Assembly: GCA_963789255.1 (NCBI GenBank)
Contig: CAWBJW010000002.1
Coordinates: 1,240,001-1,304,000 of the forward strand
From: DATARH01 sp963789255
Lineage (GTDB): Bacteria > Pseudomonadota > Alphaproteobacteria > ATCC43930 > CGMCC-115725
Direction of reading: 5' to 3'
DNA: 64,000 bases
Below, in pieces: positions 44,517 to 53,238 of this stretch; positions within the stretch are counted from its first letter, which is position 1; each line of letters starts with the position of its first letter. A program made the position numbers and the translations under genes. Below the pieces are notes generated by a model, which saw only the letters and a list, made by a program, of their open reading frames with translations, had not been told where the DNA came from and made no database searches.

Positions 44517-44748
44517 CGAAATTCTCCGTTGAGCATACGCCACAAAGGCCAGAAGGCGAGTGCCGCTGCTATCCAGGAAACGACGGCGCGACGACCTGCG
44601 TTCCGAGCGGCGCCCGAATAAGGTTGGGAATCCGCCGGACCGCGCCCGGTCGCGGCCACTGGAGCCTTGCCCGCCGGCCGGGCTCCGCCGAAAATGCGGC
44701 GCCGTGCGGATACGTCGCGCCGGCGCGCAAAGGCCAGTGGGGCGGGAA

Positions 44749-46464
44749 ATGACCTACGACTACATCATCGTCGGCGGCGGCTCGGCCGGGTCGGTCATGG
44801 CGCACCGGCTGTCGGCGAAAAGCGCGAACCAGGTGCTGGTCTGCGAGGCCGGGCAGGATACGCCCGACGGCAAGGTGCCGCCCGAGATCCTCGATTCCTA
44901 TCCCGGCACCGCCTATTTCGATCCGCGCTTCCACTGGCAGGAATTGCGCGTCCATACCGAGATCGTGTCGCACAACCGGCCCGAGGAACGCCCGGCCCTG
45001 CGCAAATACGAGCAGGCGCGCGTCCTGGGCGGCGGCTCGTCGATCAACGGCCAGCTCGCCAACCGCGGCGCCCCCTCCGATTACGACGAGTGGGAGGCGA
45101 GGGGCGCGACCGGGTGGAACTGGAATGCGGTATTGCCGTATTTCAAGAAGGTCGAGCGCGACATGGATTTCGACGGCCCGTGGCACGGCAAGGACGGCCG
45201 CATCCCGGTGCGCCGCATCATGCCCGCGCTGTGGTGCGGCCACGCCAAGGCGGTCGCCGAGGCGTACAAATCGGCCGGCTACGATTACCTCGAAGACCAG
45301 AACGGCGAGTACAAGGACGGCTATTTCCCGATCACGATCTCCAACCTCTACGACCGCCGGGTGTCTGCGGCAATCGGCTATCTCGACAACGGCACCAGGC
45401 GGCGCCCGAACCTCAAGATCTCGGCCGACACCCAGGTCAGCGAATTATTGTTCGAGGGCACGCGGTGCGTCGGGGTCAAGGCCCTCGTCGAAGGGCGCGA
45501 GACCGCGTTCCGCGTGAACTCAGGCCATGGGGAGGTCATCGTCTCGTCGGGTGCGATCCACTCGCCGGCGCACCTGCTGCGCGCCGGGATCGGGCCGGCC
45601 GGGGCGTTGCGCAACGTCGGCATCGACGTGCGCATGAATGTGCCGGGGGTCGGGCAGCGGCTGATGGACCATCCCTCGGTCTCGGTGTCGTCGTTCATGA
45701 AGCGCGAGGCGCGCCTCAACGGCCAGACCCGCCGGCATATCCTCCTGGCATTGCGCTATACCTCGGGCATCGACGGCGTCGCGCCCGGCGACATGTTCGT
45801 CGCCGCGGTCAGCAAATCGGCCTGGCATGCGGTCGGCGAGCAGATCGCCTCGCAACTGGTCTGCGTCTACAAGACATTGTCCGAGACCGGGCAGGTCCGC
45901 CTCGCGTCGCGCGACTGGCATGCCGAGCCGATCGTCGAGTTCAACCTGCTGTCCGACCGACGCGACCTCGACCGGCTGATGGACGGCTTTCGCCGGCTCG
46001 GCGCGATGCATATGAGCGCGGCATTGAAGGAGGCGGTCAGCGACCCGTTCCCGGCGAGCTACAGCGACCGTGTCAGGCAGATCGGCGTGGTCAACGACAA
46101 GAACCGGCGGCTGACGGCGTTCATCGCCAGATTGCTCGACGGGCCGGACTGGCTGCGGCGCTGGATCATCGACCGCTTCATCGTCGAAGGCTATCGCTTC
46201 GACCAGCTGATGACCGATGACGAGGCATTGGAAGCGTTCATCCGCAAGGCGGCGATCGGCGTGTGGCACGCCACCTGCACCTGCCGCATGGGTTCGGACG
46301 ACGACCCGATGGCGGTCACCGACAACCAGGGCAGGGTGCGCGGCGTCGCCGGCCTGCGCGTCGTCGACGCCTCGCTGTTCCCGTGCGTGCCCTGCGCCAA
46401 CACCAATTTCCCGACGCTGATGACCGCCGAAAAGATCAGCGACATGATGCTGGCGGGGGCGTAG
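44749..46464 (+). CDS. GMC-family FAD-dependent oxidoreductase
   Basis: A 571-residue glucose-methanol-choline oxidoreductase, which oxidises alcohols or sugars. The FAD-binding N terminus is YIIVGGGSAGSVMAHRL. GMC signature 1 is RVLGGGSSINGQLANRG, and signature 2 is VSSGAIHSPAHLLRAGIGP. Near the C-terminus, IGVWHATCTCRMGSDDDPMAVTD carries the active-site His (WHATCTCRMG) and CANTNFPTLMTAEKI the second. It is not membrane-bound and has no export signal. GGGCGGGAA precedes ATG 44749. Aliphatic or choline-like alcohols are the common substrates of such enzymes. Confidence 0.9.
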   Translation: MTYDYIIVGGGSAGSVMAHRLSAKSANQVLVCEAGQDTPDGKVPPEILDSYPGTAYFDPRFHWQELRVHTEIVSHNRPEERPALRKYEQARVLGGGSSINGQLANRGAPSDYDEWEARGATGWNWNAVLPYFKKVERDMDFDGPWHGKDGRIPVRRIMPALWCGHAKAVAEAYKSAGYDYLEDQNGEYKDGYFPITISNLYDRRVSAAIGYLDNGTRRRPNLKISADTQVSELLFEGTRCVGVKALVEGRETAFRVNSGHGEVIVSSGAIHSPAHLLRAGIGPAGALRNVGIDVRMNVPGVGQRLMDHPSVSVSSFMKREARLNGQTRRHILLALRYTSGIDGVAPGDMFVAAVSKSAWHAVGEQIASQLVCVYKTLSETGQVRLASRDWHAEPIVEFNLLSDRRDLDRLMDGFRRLGAMHMSAALKEAVSDPFPASYSDRVRQIGVVNDKNRRLTAFIARLLDGPDWLRRWIIDRFIVEGYRFDQLMTDDEALEAFIRKAAIGVWHATCTCRMGSDDDPMAVTDNQGRVRGVAGLRVVDASLFPCVPCANTNFPTLMTAEKISDMMLAGA

Positions 46465-46798
46465 CGTATAGGCACGATTCGGGTTGGCAATAGAGGAAAC
46501 GGTGTACAAATCAGCCGCTCGGTTCTCTCAAAGATCAACCGGATCCGGCTTTGTCATCGTGCGGAAAGAGCAGGCCCGTCGCTCCGAGCGCTCGCCGGGA
46601 TGAGTATTTTCCGAATCTCCCTCAGCGACGTTGCAACCGCTAAACTTGGGTAGGGTAATGCCGTTGGTCGGGCCGTCGGCTCGATCTGCGATGGCTTATC
46701 TACCGCGATGTCATGTTGCGGCTTGGGATGTGGTGTCCGTTTATCGAACCTCGGACAGCCGACGCGCAGCTCGCTGTTACACACACGGAGTCACGCGA
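46465..46798. other. Intergenic region, 334 bp, lower GC
   Basis: Nothing protein-like is seen between the GMC oxidoreductase and phosphoketolase. The AT-rich stretches around 46480-46560 (CGATTCGGGTTGGCAATAGAGG and TGTACAAATC) are likely promoter sequence. No repeats, tRNA or terminators could be assigned. Confidence 0.3.
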
Positions 46799-49230
46799 AT
46801 GGACGCAGCCGTTGAAACCCCAGAATCTCAGAATCGAAATGGTCACAATCGGTCGTCCGGCAAGCGGGCGACGCTCGGTGCCGACGAGTTGCGCCGGATC
46901 GACGCCTACTGGCGCGCCGCCAATTATCTGTCGGTCGGGCAGATCTATCTCTACGACAACCCGCTGCTGAAGGAGCCGCTGAAACTGTCGCACGTCAAGC
47001 CGCTGGTGGTCGGGCATTGGGGCACGACGCCGGGTCAGAACTTCATCTACGTGCATTTGAACCGGGTCATCAAGAAGTATGATTTGGACATGTTCTACAT
47101 TGCCGGCCCCGGGCACGGCGGGCCGGCGATCGTCGGCAACGTCTATCTCGAAGGCACCTGGAGCGAGGTTTATCCGAACATCACCCGGGACGAGGCCGGG
47201 CTGAAGAAGCTGTTCATGCAGTTCTCGTTCCCCGGCGGGATTTCGAGCCATGTCGCGCCGACGACGCCGGGGTCGATCCACGAAGGTGGCGAACTGGGTT
47301 ATTCGCTGAGCCATGCCTTCGGGGCGGCGTTCGACAATCCCCAACTGATCATTGCCTGCGTCATCGGCGACGGCGAAGCGGAAACGGGGCCCTTGGCGAC
47401 GGCGTGGCAGTCCAACAAACTGCTCAACCCGATCAGCGACGGCGCCGTGCTGCCGATCCTGCACCTCAACGGCTACAAGATCAGCAACCCGACCATTCTC
47501 GCCCGCATCGAGCACGAGGAACTGGAGCAGTTCCTGCGCGGCTGCGGCTGGACGCCCTATTTTGTCGAAGGCGATGAGCCGGCAAAGATGCATGAGCTGA
47601 TGGCGTCCACCTTGGAGGCGGCCATCGAGGACATCCGGCAAATCCAGCAGAATGCGCGGAACGGCAATGACGCCAGCCGGCCGCGCTGGCCGATGATCGT
47701 CTTGAGGTCGCCCAAGGGCTGGACCGGGCCGAAGGAAGTTGACGGCCTGCCGGTCGAGGGCACCTTCCGGGCGCACCAGGTGCCGCTCCTGGTGGATGCT
47801 GCACATCCCGATCACGTCCAGCCTGCTCGAAAGCTGGATGAAAAGCTACAAGCCCGACGAGCTGTTCGATGAAAACGGCCGCCTCTTGCCGGAATTGGCC
47901 GAACTGGCGCCGCAGGGCGACCGGCGGATGGGCGCCAACCCCCACGCCAATGGCGGAATTCTGCTGCGCGACCTGAAAATGCCCGACTTCCACGCCCACG
48001 CGGTGACTGTGCCGTCGCCCGGCGCCGTTGAGGGCCAGGATACGCTGGTGCTGGGCAAGTTCCTGCGCGATGTGGTCAAGCTGAACCAGGATCAGCGCAA
48101 TTTCCGCATCTTCGGTCCCGATGAGACCCTCTCCAATCTGTTGGGCGCAGTTTTCGAAGTCACCAACCGTCAATGGGACGCCCGCGAGGTAGAGAACGAT
48201 GAATTCCTCGCGCCGGCGGGACGCGTGCTCGAACTCGATGCTCAGCGAGCACCAGTGCGAGGGTTGGCTGGAAGGATATCTGCTAACCGGGCGGCACGGG
48301 CTGTTCAACAGCTACGAGGCCTTCATCCGCATCGTCAACTCGATGTTCAGCCAGCACGCCAAGTGGCTGAAGGTAACCTCGGAACTGCCCTGGCGCCGCA
48401 AGATCGCGTCGCTGAACTATCTGCTCGCCTCCCATGTCTGGCAGCAGGATCACAACGGCTTCACCCACCAGGATCCGGGCTTCCTCGATCACGTCATCAA
48501 CAAGAAGGCCGACATCGTGCGGGTTTACCTGCCGCCTGACGCCAATTGTCTATTGTCGGTCTTCGATCACTGCCTGCGCAGCCGGCACTACGTCAACGTC
48601 GTGGTGGCCGGCAAGCACGCGCTGCCGCAATGGCTGACGATGGACGCTGCGGTGGTGCATTGCACCGAAGGCATCGGCATCTGGCAATGGGCCAGCAACG
48701 ACCGGGACGCCGAGCCGGACGTGGTGATGGCCTGTTGCGGCGACACGCCGACGTTGGAGATATTGGCCGCGGTTTCGATCCTGCGCCAGCATCTGCCCGA
48801 CCTGAAGATCCGGGTGATCAATGTCGTCGATCTGATGAAGCTGCAGTCTGCCAGCGAACACCCGCACGGGCTGAACGAAACGGACTACGATTCGTTGTTC
48901 ACCAAGGATAAGCACATCATCTTCGGCTTTCACGGCTACCCGTGGCTGGTCCACCGGCTGACCTACCGCCGCACCAACCGCAACCTCCACGTCCGCGGCT
49001 ACAAGGAAGAGGGCACGATCACGACCGCCTTCGACATGCGGGTGCAGAATGACCTCGACCGCTTCCACCTGGTGCAGGACGTGATCGACCGGCTGCCATA
49101 TCTGGGCACCAGGGGGGCATACCTGAAGCAGGAGATGCAGGACAAGCTGATCGAGCACAAGCATTACATCGACAAGCACGGCCAGGACCTGCCGGAGATC
49201 CGGAACTGGAAGTGGGGCAACCCCGCGTGA
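46799..49230 (+). CDS. xfp: Phosphoketolase (two frameshifts)
   Basis: A product of about 810 residues, thiamine-diphosphate dependent, splitting xylulose-5-phosphate or fructose-6-phosphate to acetyl phosphate. Blocks of the family: LSHVKPLVVGHWGTTPGQNF, YIAGPGHGGPAIVGN, TTPGSIHEGGELGYSLSHA, GDGEAETGPLA (ThDP motif), SPKGWTGP and QHAKWLKV. In the C-terminal half, HQDPGFLDHVINKKADIVR, PDANCLLSV and AGKHALPQWL are present. Extra bases at about 47820 (CCAGCCTGCTC for CCAGCTGCTC) and 48234 (GAACTCGATG for GAATCGATG) break the frame; corrected, it is continuous. It is followed closely by two small frames and PPK2. Acetyl phosphate could feed ATP or PPi metabolism. Confidence 0.92.
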
Positions 49231-49349
49231 CGGCGCAAGACCTTATCGACACCGCCAGGGCGCTGGTCACCGATGAAGCCAGACCCGAGCCTGAGGCAAG
49301 CCAGCCGAATGTAAGCCTGAAGCCAAAGCCAAGGGACCGTCCGATGTGA
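49227..49349 (+). CDS. Short peptide, possible class I aldolase N-terminal remnant
   Basis: A 40-residue frame from GTG 49227 overlaps the phosphoketolase stop. It starts TAQDLIDTARALVTDE, close to the first residues of class I fructose-bisphosphate aldolases (DTARALV), then becomes Pro/Glu/Lys-rich and ends. It may be a remnant of an aldolase gene that once followed phosphoketolase, or a true small protein. The evidence for the family is only this short stretch. Confidence 0.3.
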   Translation: MTAQDLIDTARALVTDEARPEPEASQPNVSLKPKPRDRPM

Positions 49350-49492
49350 CGGCGCAGATGGCCAAGCGAGCCGATGATCTCTACGAGGGGCTGGGGCGCG
49401 AGGAGGTCCGAGCCGGTCAGGACCGGGAGAAAGCGGAGGGGGAGCGTCGGGAAGGAGCCCCACAAATAAACAGACACGAACGACGCGGCTGA
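49346..49492 (+). CDS. Small DUF2934-like protein, 48 residues
   Basis: From GTG 49346 (overlapping the preceding stop), the peptide reads AKRADDLYEGLGREEVRAGQ and then charged residues to TGA 49492. This resembles DUF2934 proteins (RAYELYEQRGR type), short helical proteins of unknown role in alphaproteobacteria. An internal ATG at 49358 is the other start. The match is partial and the product is rich in Arg and Glu. Confidence 0.45.
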   Translation: MTAQMAKRADDLYEGLGREEVRAGQDREKAEGERREGAPQINRHERRG

Positions 49493-49511
49493 ATTTGCCA
49501 AAGGGATGAAG

Positions 49512-50381
49512 ATGAAAATCAGTTCGAACGATTTTCGGGTGCGGGAGGGAGACAAGGTCGACCTCAAAAAATGGCCGACGATCGTGAAGCCCGTGTATAA
49601 GTCGAAGAAGCACTATAAAAAACTGTTGGACGAGCATGTTGCGCAACTCAGCGCGCTGCAGCAGCTTCACTACGCGTCAAACAGCTACGCCGTCCTGCTG
49701 ATCTTTCAGGCTTTGGATGCGGCCGGGAAGGATGGCGCGATCAGGCACGTGATGTCCGGGGTCAACCCGCAAGGCTGCCAGGTGTTCAGCTTCAAGCATC
49801 CCAGCCCCATGGAACTGCAACACGATTTTCTCTGGCGAACCACCCGCGATCTGCCGGAACGCGGGCGGATCGGCATCTTCAATCGATCGTATTACGAGGA
49901 GGTGCTGATCGTCCGCGTCCATCCCGAGATTCTCCGCAGCGAAGGGCTCCCGGACGCCTCGGTCGATGAGAAGACGGTGTGGCACGACCGGTACCGTTCG
50001 ATCGTGGATTTGGAAAGGCACCTCCACAGCAACGGAACCCGCATCGTCAAGTTCTACCTCCACCTCTCGAAGGAGGAGCAACGAAAGCGCTTCCTTCAAC
50101 GCATCGACGAGCCGGAAAAGAACTGGAAATTCAGCCTGGCCAACGTCAAGGAACGAAAATTCTGGAAGGAGTACATGACGGCCTTTGAGGAATGCCTGAG
50201 CGCGACGAGCACGAGCGATGTGCCCTGGTATGTCGTTCCCGCCGACGACAAGGAAAACGCCCGGCTGATCGTTTCCCAGATCGTCCTCGATACGTTCGAG
50301 GGGCTCAAAATGGCCTATCCCAAACCGAGCCCGGAGCGCCACCAGGAATTGCAGTCGATTCGCGAACAGCTCGCGAAGTGA
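49512..50381 (+). CDS. ppk2: PPK2-family polyphosphate kinase
   Basis: A 289-residue PPK2 kinase, which transfers phosphate between polyphosphate and nucleoside phosphates. Walker A is FQALDAAGKDGAIRHVMSG, Walker B is in RGRIGIFNRSYYEEVLIVRVHPE, and the lid module is KEEQRKRFLQRIDEPEKNWKF. Length and motifs fit the one-domain class I/III type that can make ATP or GTP from polyP. AAAGGG before ATG 49506 leaves a spacing of only 0, so 49512 is the better start. Being downstream of phosphoketolase, it may be coregulated under energy or phosphate stress. Confidence 0.9.
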   Translation: MKISSNDFRVREGDKVDLKKWPTIVKPVYKSKKHYKKLLDEHVAQLSALQQLHYASNSYAVLLIFQALDAAGKDGAIRHVMSGVNPQGCQVFSFKHPSPMELQHDFLWRTTRDLPERGRIGIFNRSYYEEVLIVRVHPEILRSEGLPDASVDEKTVWHDRYRSIVDLERHLHSNGTRIVKFYLHLSKEEQRKRFLQRIDEPEKNWKFSLANVKERKFWKEYMTAFEECLSATSTSDVPWYVVPADDKENARLIVSQIVLDTFEGLKMAYPKPSPERHQELQSIREQLAK

Positions 50382-50427
50382 GGGCGGGAGAGCCGTCCGT
50401 CGCTGGGATCGGCGCACTCCCGCCGCA

Positions 50428-51732
50428 TCAGATGCCAGATACTGTCAGCGGCAGCCCTGCCAGGATCGTCTGCGCTGTTTCTCGGCCGTTGGCCAGCGCG
50501 GCCTCGACGGTGCCCATATCCGGGCCGTCATAGAGCGCTTCGCCGGCAAGGAATATGGCGCCACCATCCGATTGTTTCAGCAATGACTGCGCCGCCCGTG
50601 TTTTCGGCGTCGCATAGGAATAGGCGCCGCCCGCTAACGGATCGTTGCCCCAGTTGATCGCCGTCGCAGCGACGAGGCTCCGTCTGATCCGGTCGAGCGA
50701 TACAGCGAAAATCTCGGCCAGCGAGACGAGCCCCATGTCGACGAGTTCGGCCGTGGTCAGCGACGATACTCGGTCCGCCTTGGGTCCCGCCAACCAGCCC
50801 GTCAGCACCGGATATCCGGCCGGGTACTGCGTCCACCAGGTCGGGACCGGCGCGTCGGAAACCAGGAACGACAGCTCGGCGAGATTTCGCCCGCCAATAT
50901 CGGCCCACCAGTTCGTTGCGAAGCGCACCAGGATCTTGACGACGTTGCCGAACCCGATATCGGCAGCGGCCGCGACCCGCTCACGCATCATCGACGGCAG
51001 CGCGATGTCGGAGAGGAGCGGCAGCGGCACGGTAATGATCGCGGCGTCGGCCGCGAACATGCCGCCGTCGCGACAGCGTGCGGCAATCCGGTCCTGGACC
51101 TCGTTTATAGCCGTTACGACAGCGCCGAGATGGATTGCGGCGCCGTGCCTGCGGCACTCGGATGCGAGAAATCCGACGAGCGCGCCGTAGCCCTCCGCGA
51201 TCCGCCCGTGCTGACCCTCGTCCCGGCCCATCCATTCGTCACGCAGTGCGAGGGTGCTGGCGCGGCGCGGGTCGGCTGCGTCGTAGCCCTCGACCGTGCG
51301 CGTGATTCTCCGCCGCAGCTCATCGTATTTCCGATCGGCGAAATGCGCATCGAGGAATTCGGCGATGGGCAGATCGGCCTTCACCGCCCTCAAGCCTTGG
51401 TAGAACCGACCCGCATGAGGGAGGGAAGACTCGTCAGGCAACAACGCGCCTGTGCGGGCGCTCCATCGCGTGCCCCCGCGCGGCGACAGCGACAATCGCG
51501 CTTCGCGCATCACGGCGCGTGTTACCGCCGCCACGCCATGGACAAACTCGGCGCCGCCCTCCGCCGGGTAGCCAAATTCCTGGGTGGCCAGCGAGCAGAT
51601 ACGTCCGCCGCATCGGTCTCGCGCCTCGAGGATGGTCACCCTCTTGCCTGCGCGGGCCAGCTCGCGGCCGATCATCAGGCCCGCGGCGCCAGCGCCGACG
51701 ATCAAAACATGCGCGAATTGGTGAAGAGCCAT
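50428..51732 (-). CDS. Flavin-containing amine oxidase
   Basis: A 434-residue FAD enzyme of the flavin monoamine oxidase/polyamine oxidase family. The dinucleotide motif is LIVGAGAAGLMIGRELA followed by TILEARDRCGGRI. Middle regions include VTAINEVQDRIAARC and FAADAAIITVPLPLL. The C-terminal FAD contact is AIFLAGEALYDGPDMGTVEAALANGRETAQ. Amines, polyamines or indole derivatives (iaaM type) could be substrates; none is decided. It has no signal peptide. The IS630 element lies 68 bp upstream of its start codon, so its promoter may be displaced or replaced by the insertion. Confidence 0.88.
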   Translation of the reverse strand: MALHQFAHVLIVGAGAAGLMIGRELARAGKRVTILEARDRCGGRICSLATQEFGYPAEGGAEFVHGVAAVTRAVMREARLSLSPRGGTRWSARTGALLPDESSLPHAGRFYQGLRAVKADLPIAEFLDAHFADRKYDELRRRITRTVEGYDAADPRRASTLALRDEWMGRDEGQHGRIAEGYGALVGFLASECRRHGAAIHLGAVVTAINEVQDRIAARCRDGGMFAADAAIITVPLPLLSDIALPSMMRERVAAAADIGFGNVVKILVRFATNWWADIGGRNLAELSFLVSDAPVPTWWTQYPAGYPVLTGWLAGPKADRVSSLTTAELVDMGLVSLAEIFAVSLDRIRRSLVAATAINWGNDPLAGGAYSYATPKTRAAQSLLKQSDGGAIFLAGEALYDGPDMGTVEAALANGRETAQTILAGLPLTVSGI

Positions 51733-51800
51733 CGATCACCGTTAACCAGAGCACCCATCGCACGATCGCGGGCGGGCTCAGCCCCCGAGCGGCCCTTTTA

Positions 51801-52966
51801 TACCAAGTCCCTCCGAGCGCGAACTCACGTAGGGGATTCCCAAGGCGAGGAGAATGTGATTCACCGTGGCAAACGAGAGGGGGTTTGCCATGGCGGCAGC
51901 GGTTCGCCTTCGGGAGGGTTACGACGCGGTAGGATTGCGCGATCTGGCGAAGCGGTCTGTGGATGCCGCTCAGACCCGACGCTTGTTGGCTCTGGCGGCG
52001 ATCTATGACGGCGGATCTCGCACCGAGGCCGCCAAGATGGGTGGCGTCGGGCTGCAAACGGTGCGGGACTGGGTGTTGGCTTTCAACGCCGAGGGGCCGC
52101 CTGGCTTGGTGAACGGCAAGGCCCCGGGCAACGCGCCGCTGCTCACCGAAGCGCACCGGCAAGCGTTGCTGGAGATCGTCGAGAGCGGTCCGATCCCGGC
52201 GGTTCACGGCGTTGTCCGCTGGCGGCTGGTCGATCTGGCGCAATGGGTGTTCGAGGAATTCCGCATCTCGATCAGCAAGCAGACGCTGAGCCGCGAATTG
52301 CGCGCTCTGGGCTTGCGCAAGCTGTCGGCGCGACCCCGGCACCACGCCCAGGATGGCGAGGCCCTGGCGGCGTTCAAAAAAACTTCGCCGAGAGCCTCGA
52401 CGTGATTGCCAAGCGCGACGCGGCCGGCAAGCCGATAGAGATCTGGTTTCAAGACGAGGCCCGGATCGGCCAGAAGAACAAGATCACCCGGCGATGGGCA
52501 CGGCGCGGGACGCGGCCCTCGGCACCCCACGATCAGAGAACGCGCTCGACCTATATCTTCGGCGCGATCTGTCCGGCCAAGGGGACTGCCGCCGGCCTCA
52601 TCCTGCCGCGCTGCAATACCGCCGCGATGGCGCTGCACCTGGCCGAAATCTCCCGAACGGTTACACCGGGCGCCCATGCCGTCCTGCTGCTCGATCAGGC
52701 CGGCTGGCACCTCTCCGCCAAGCTCGACATCCCCGACAACATCACCCTGATGCCGCTGCCCCCGAAGTCGCCGGAACTCAATCCGGTCGAAAACATCTGG
52801 CAGTACATGCGCGACAACTGGCTCTCCAACCGGGTCTTCCAGTCGTACGGCGACATCCTCGATCACTGCTGTCATGCCTGGAACAAGCTCGTTGACCGGC
52901 CATGGACTATCATGTCGATCGGCCTGCGCGATTGGGCCCATCGGTTCTAATCAGCGGGATTTGGTA
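51801..52966 (+). mobile_element. IS630-family insertion sequence
   Basis: About 1.17 kb between ends TACCAAGTCCCTC (51801) and GCGGGATTTGGTA (52954-52966), which are imperfect inverted repeats (TACCAARTCCC in common). A TA dinucleotide precedes the left end, as expected for IS630 target sites; the right flank reads TTAG, so the target duplication is not clean. The element carries one transposase in two overlapping frames. It lies between the amine oxidase start and a PIN-domain remnant. Confidence 0.8.
51890..52950 (+). CDS. IS630-family transposase with a programmed -1 frameshift
   Basis: A product of about 353 residues. The first frame has the helix-turn-helix (ALAAIYDGGSRTEAAKMGGV, QTVRDWVLAFN) and SISKQTLSRELRALGLRKL. 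At 52376-52382 a run of seven A residues lies in codons AAA AAA; a -1 shift there continues as NFAESLDVIAKRDAAGKPIE, EIWFQDEARIGQ (first Asp), VLLLDQAGWHLSA (second Asp) and LPPKSPELNPVENIWQYMRD (Glu). This DDE spacing is right for IS630. GAGAGGGGG precedes ATG 51890. Both frames are clean, so the element may be active. Confidence 0.9.
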
Positions 52967-53010
52967 TTAGATGGGCTGGCCGCTAACCGCCGCGCAATTC
53001 GAGCACCGCG

Positions 53011-53232
53011 GTGGCATTGGCCATCGTTATTTCCCCGCTCGCTCTCGCCAGGCCAGTCTACACCAGCGCCCGTTGTGGACCGAAGCGGCATCAGGCGGTC
53101 GTGCAGATAGAAGGGCTCTGGGATACCCTGCATCTTGCGATTTGCACCGATCATCGCGCGGCGCTCTGCACTCTCGACGGACGCCTGAGCGAGGCCGGAT
53201 CGGCGCTCGGTGTGAGGACGATGCTGCTTTAA
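53011..53232 (+). pseudogene. PIN-domain (VapC-type) remnant, C-terminal part
   Basis: The last residues, LWDTLHLAICTDHRAALCTLDGRLSEAG, contain the C-terminal PIN signature (D-x-L-H-L-A, then LCTLD with its acidic residue) and stop at TAA 53232. Upstream of about residue 30 the frame reads unlike a toxin, and no antitoxin is seen. The IS630 element ends 45 bp before the fragment, so insertion or nearby deletion probably removed the front. It is a second decayed PIN toxin in the window. Confidence 0.55.
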
Positions 53233-53238
53233 GCCGCG

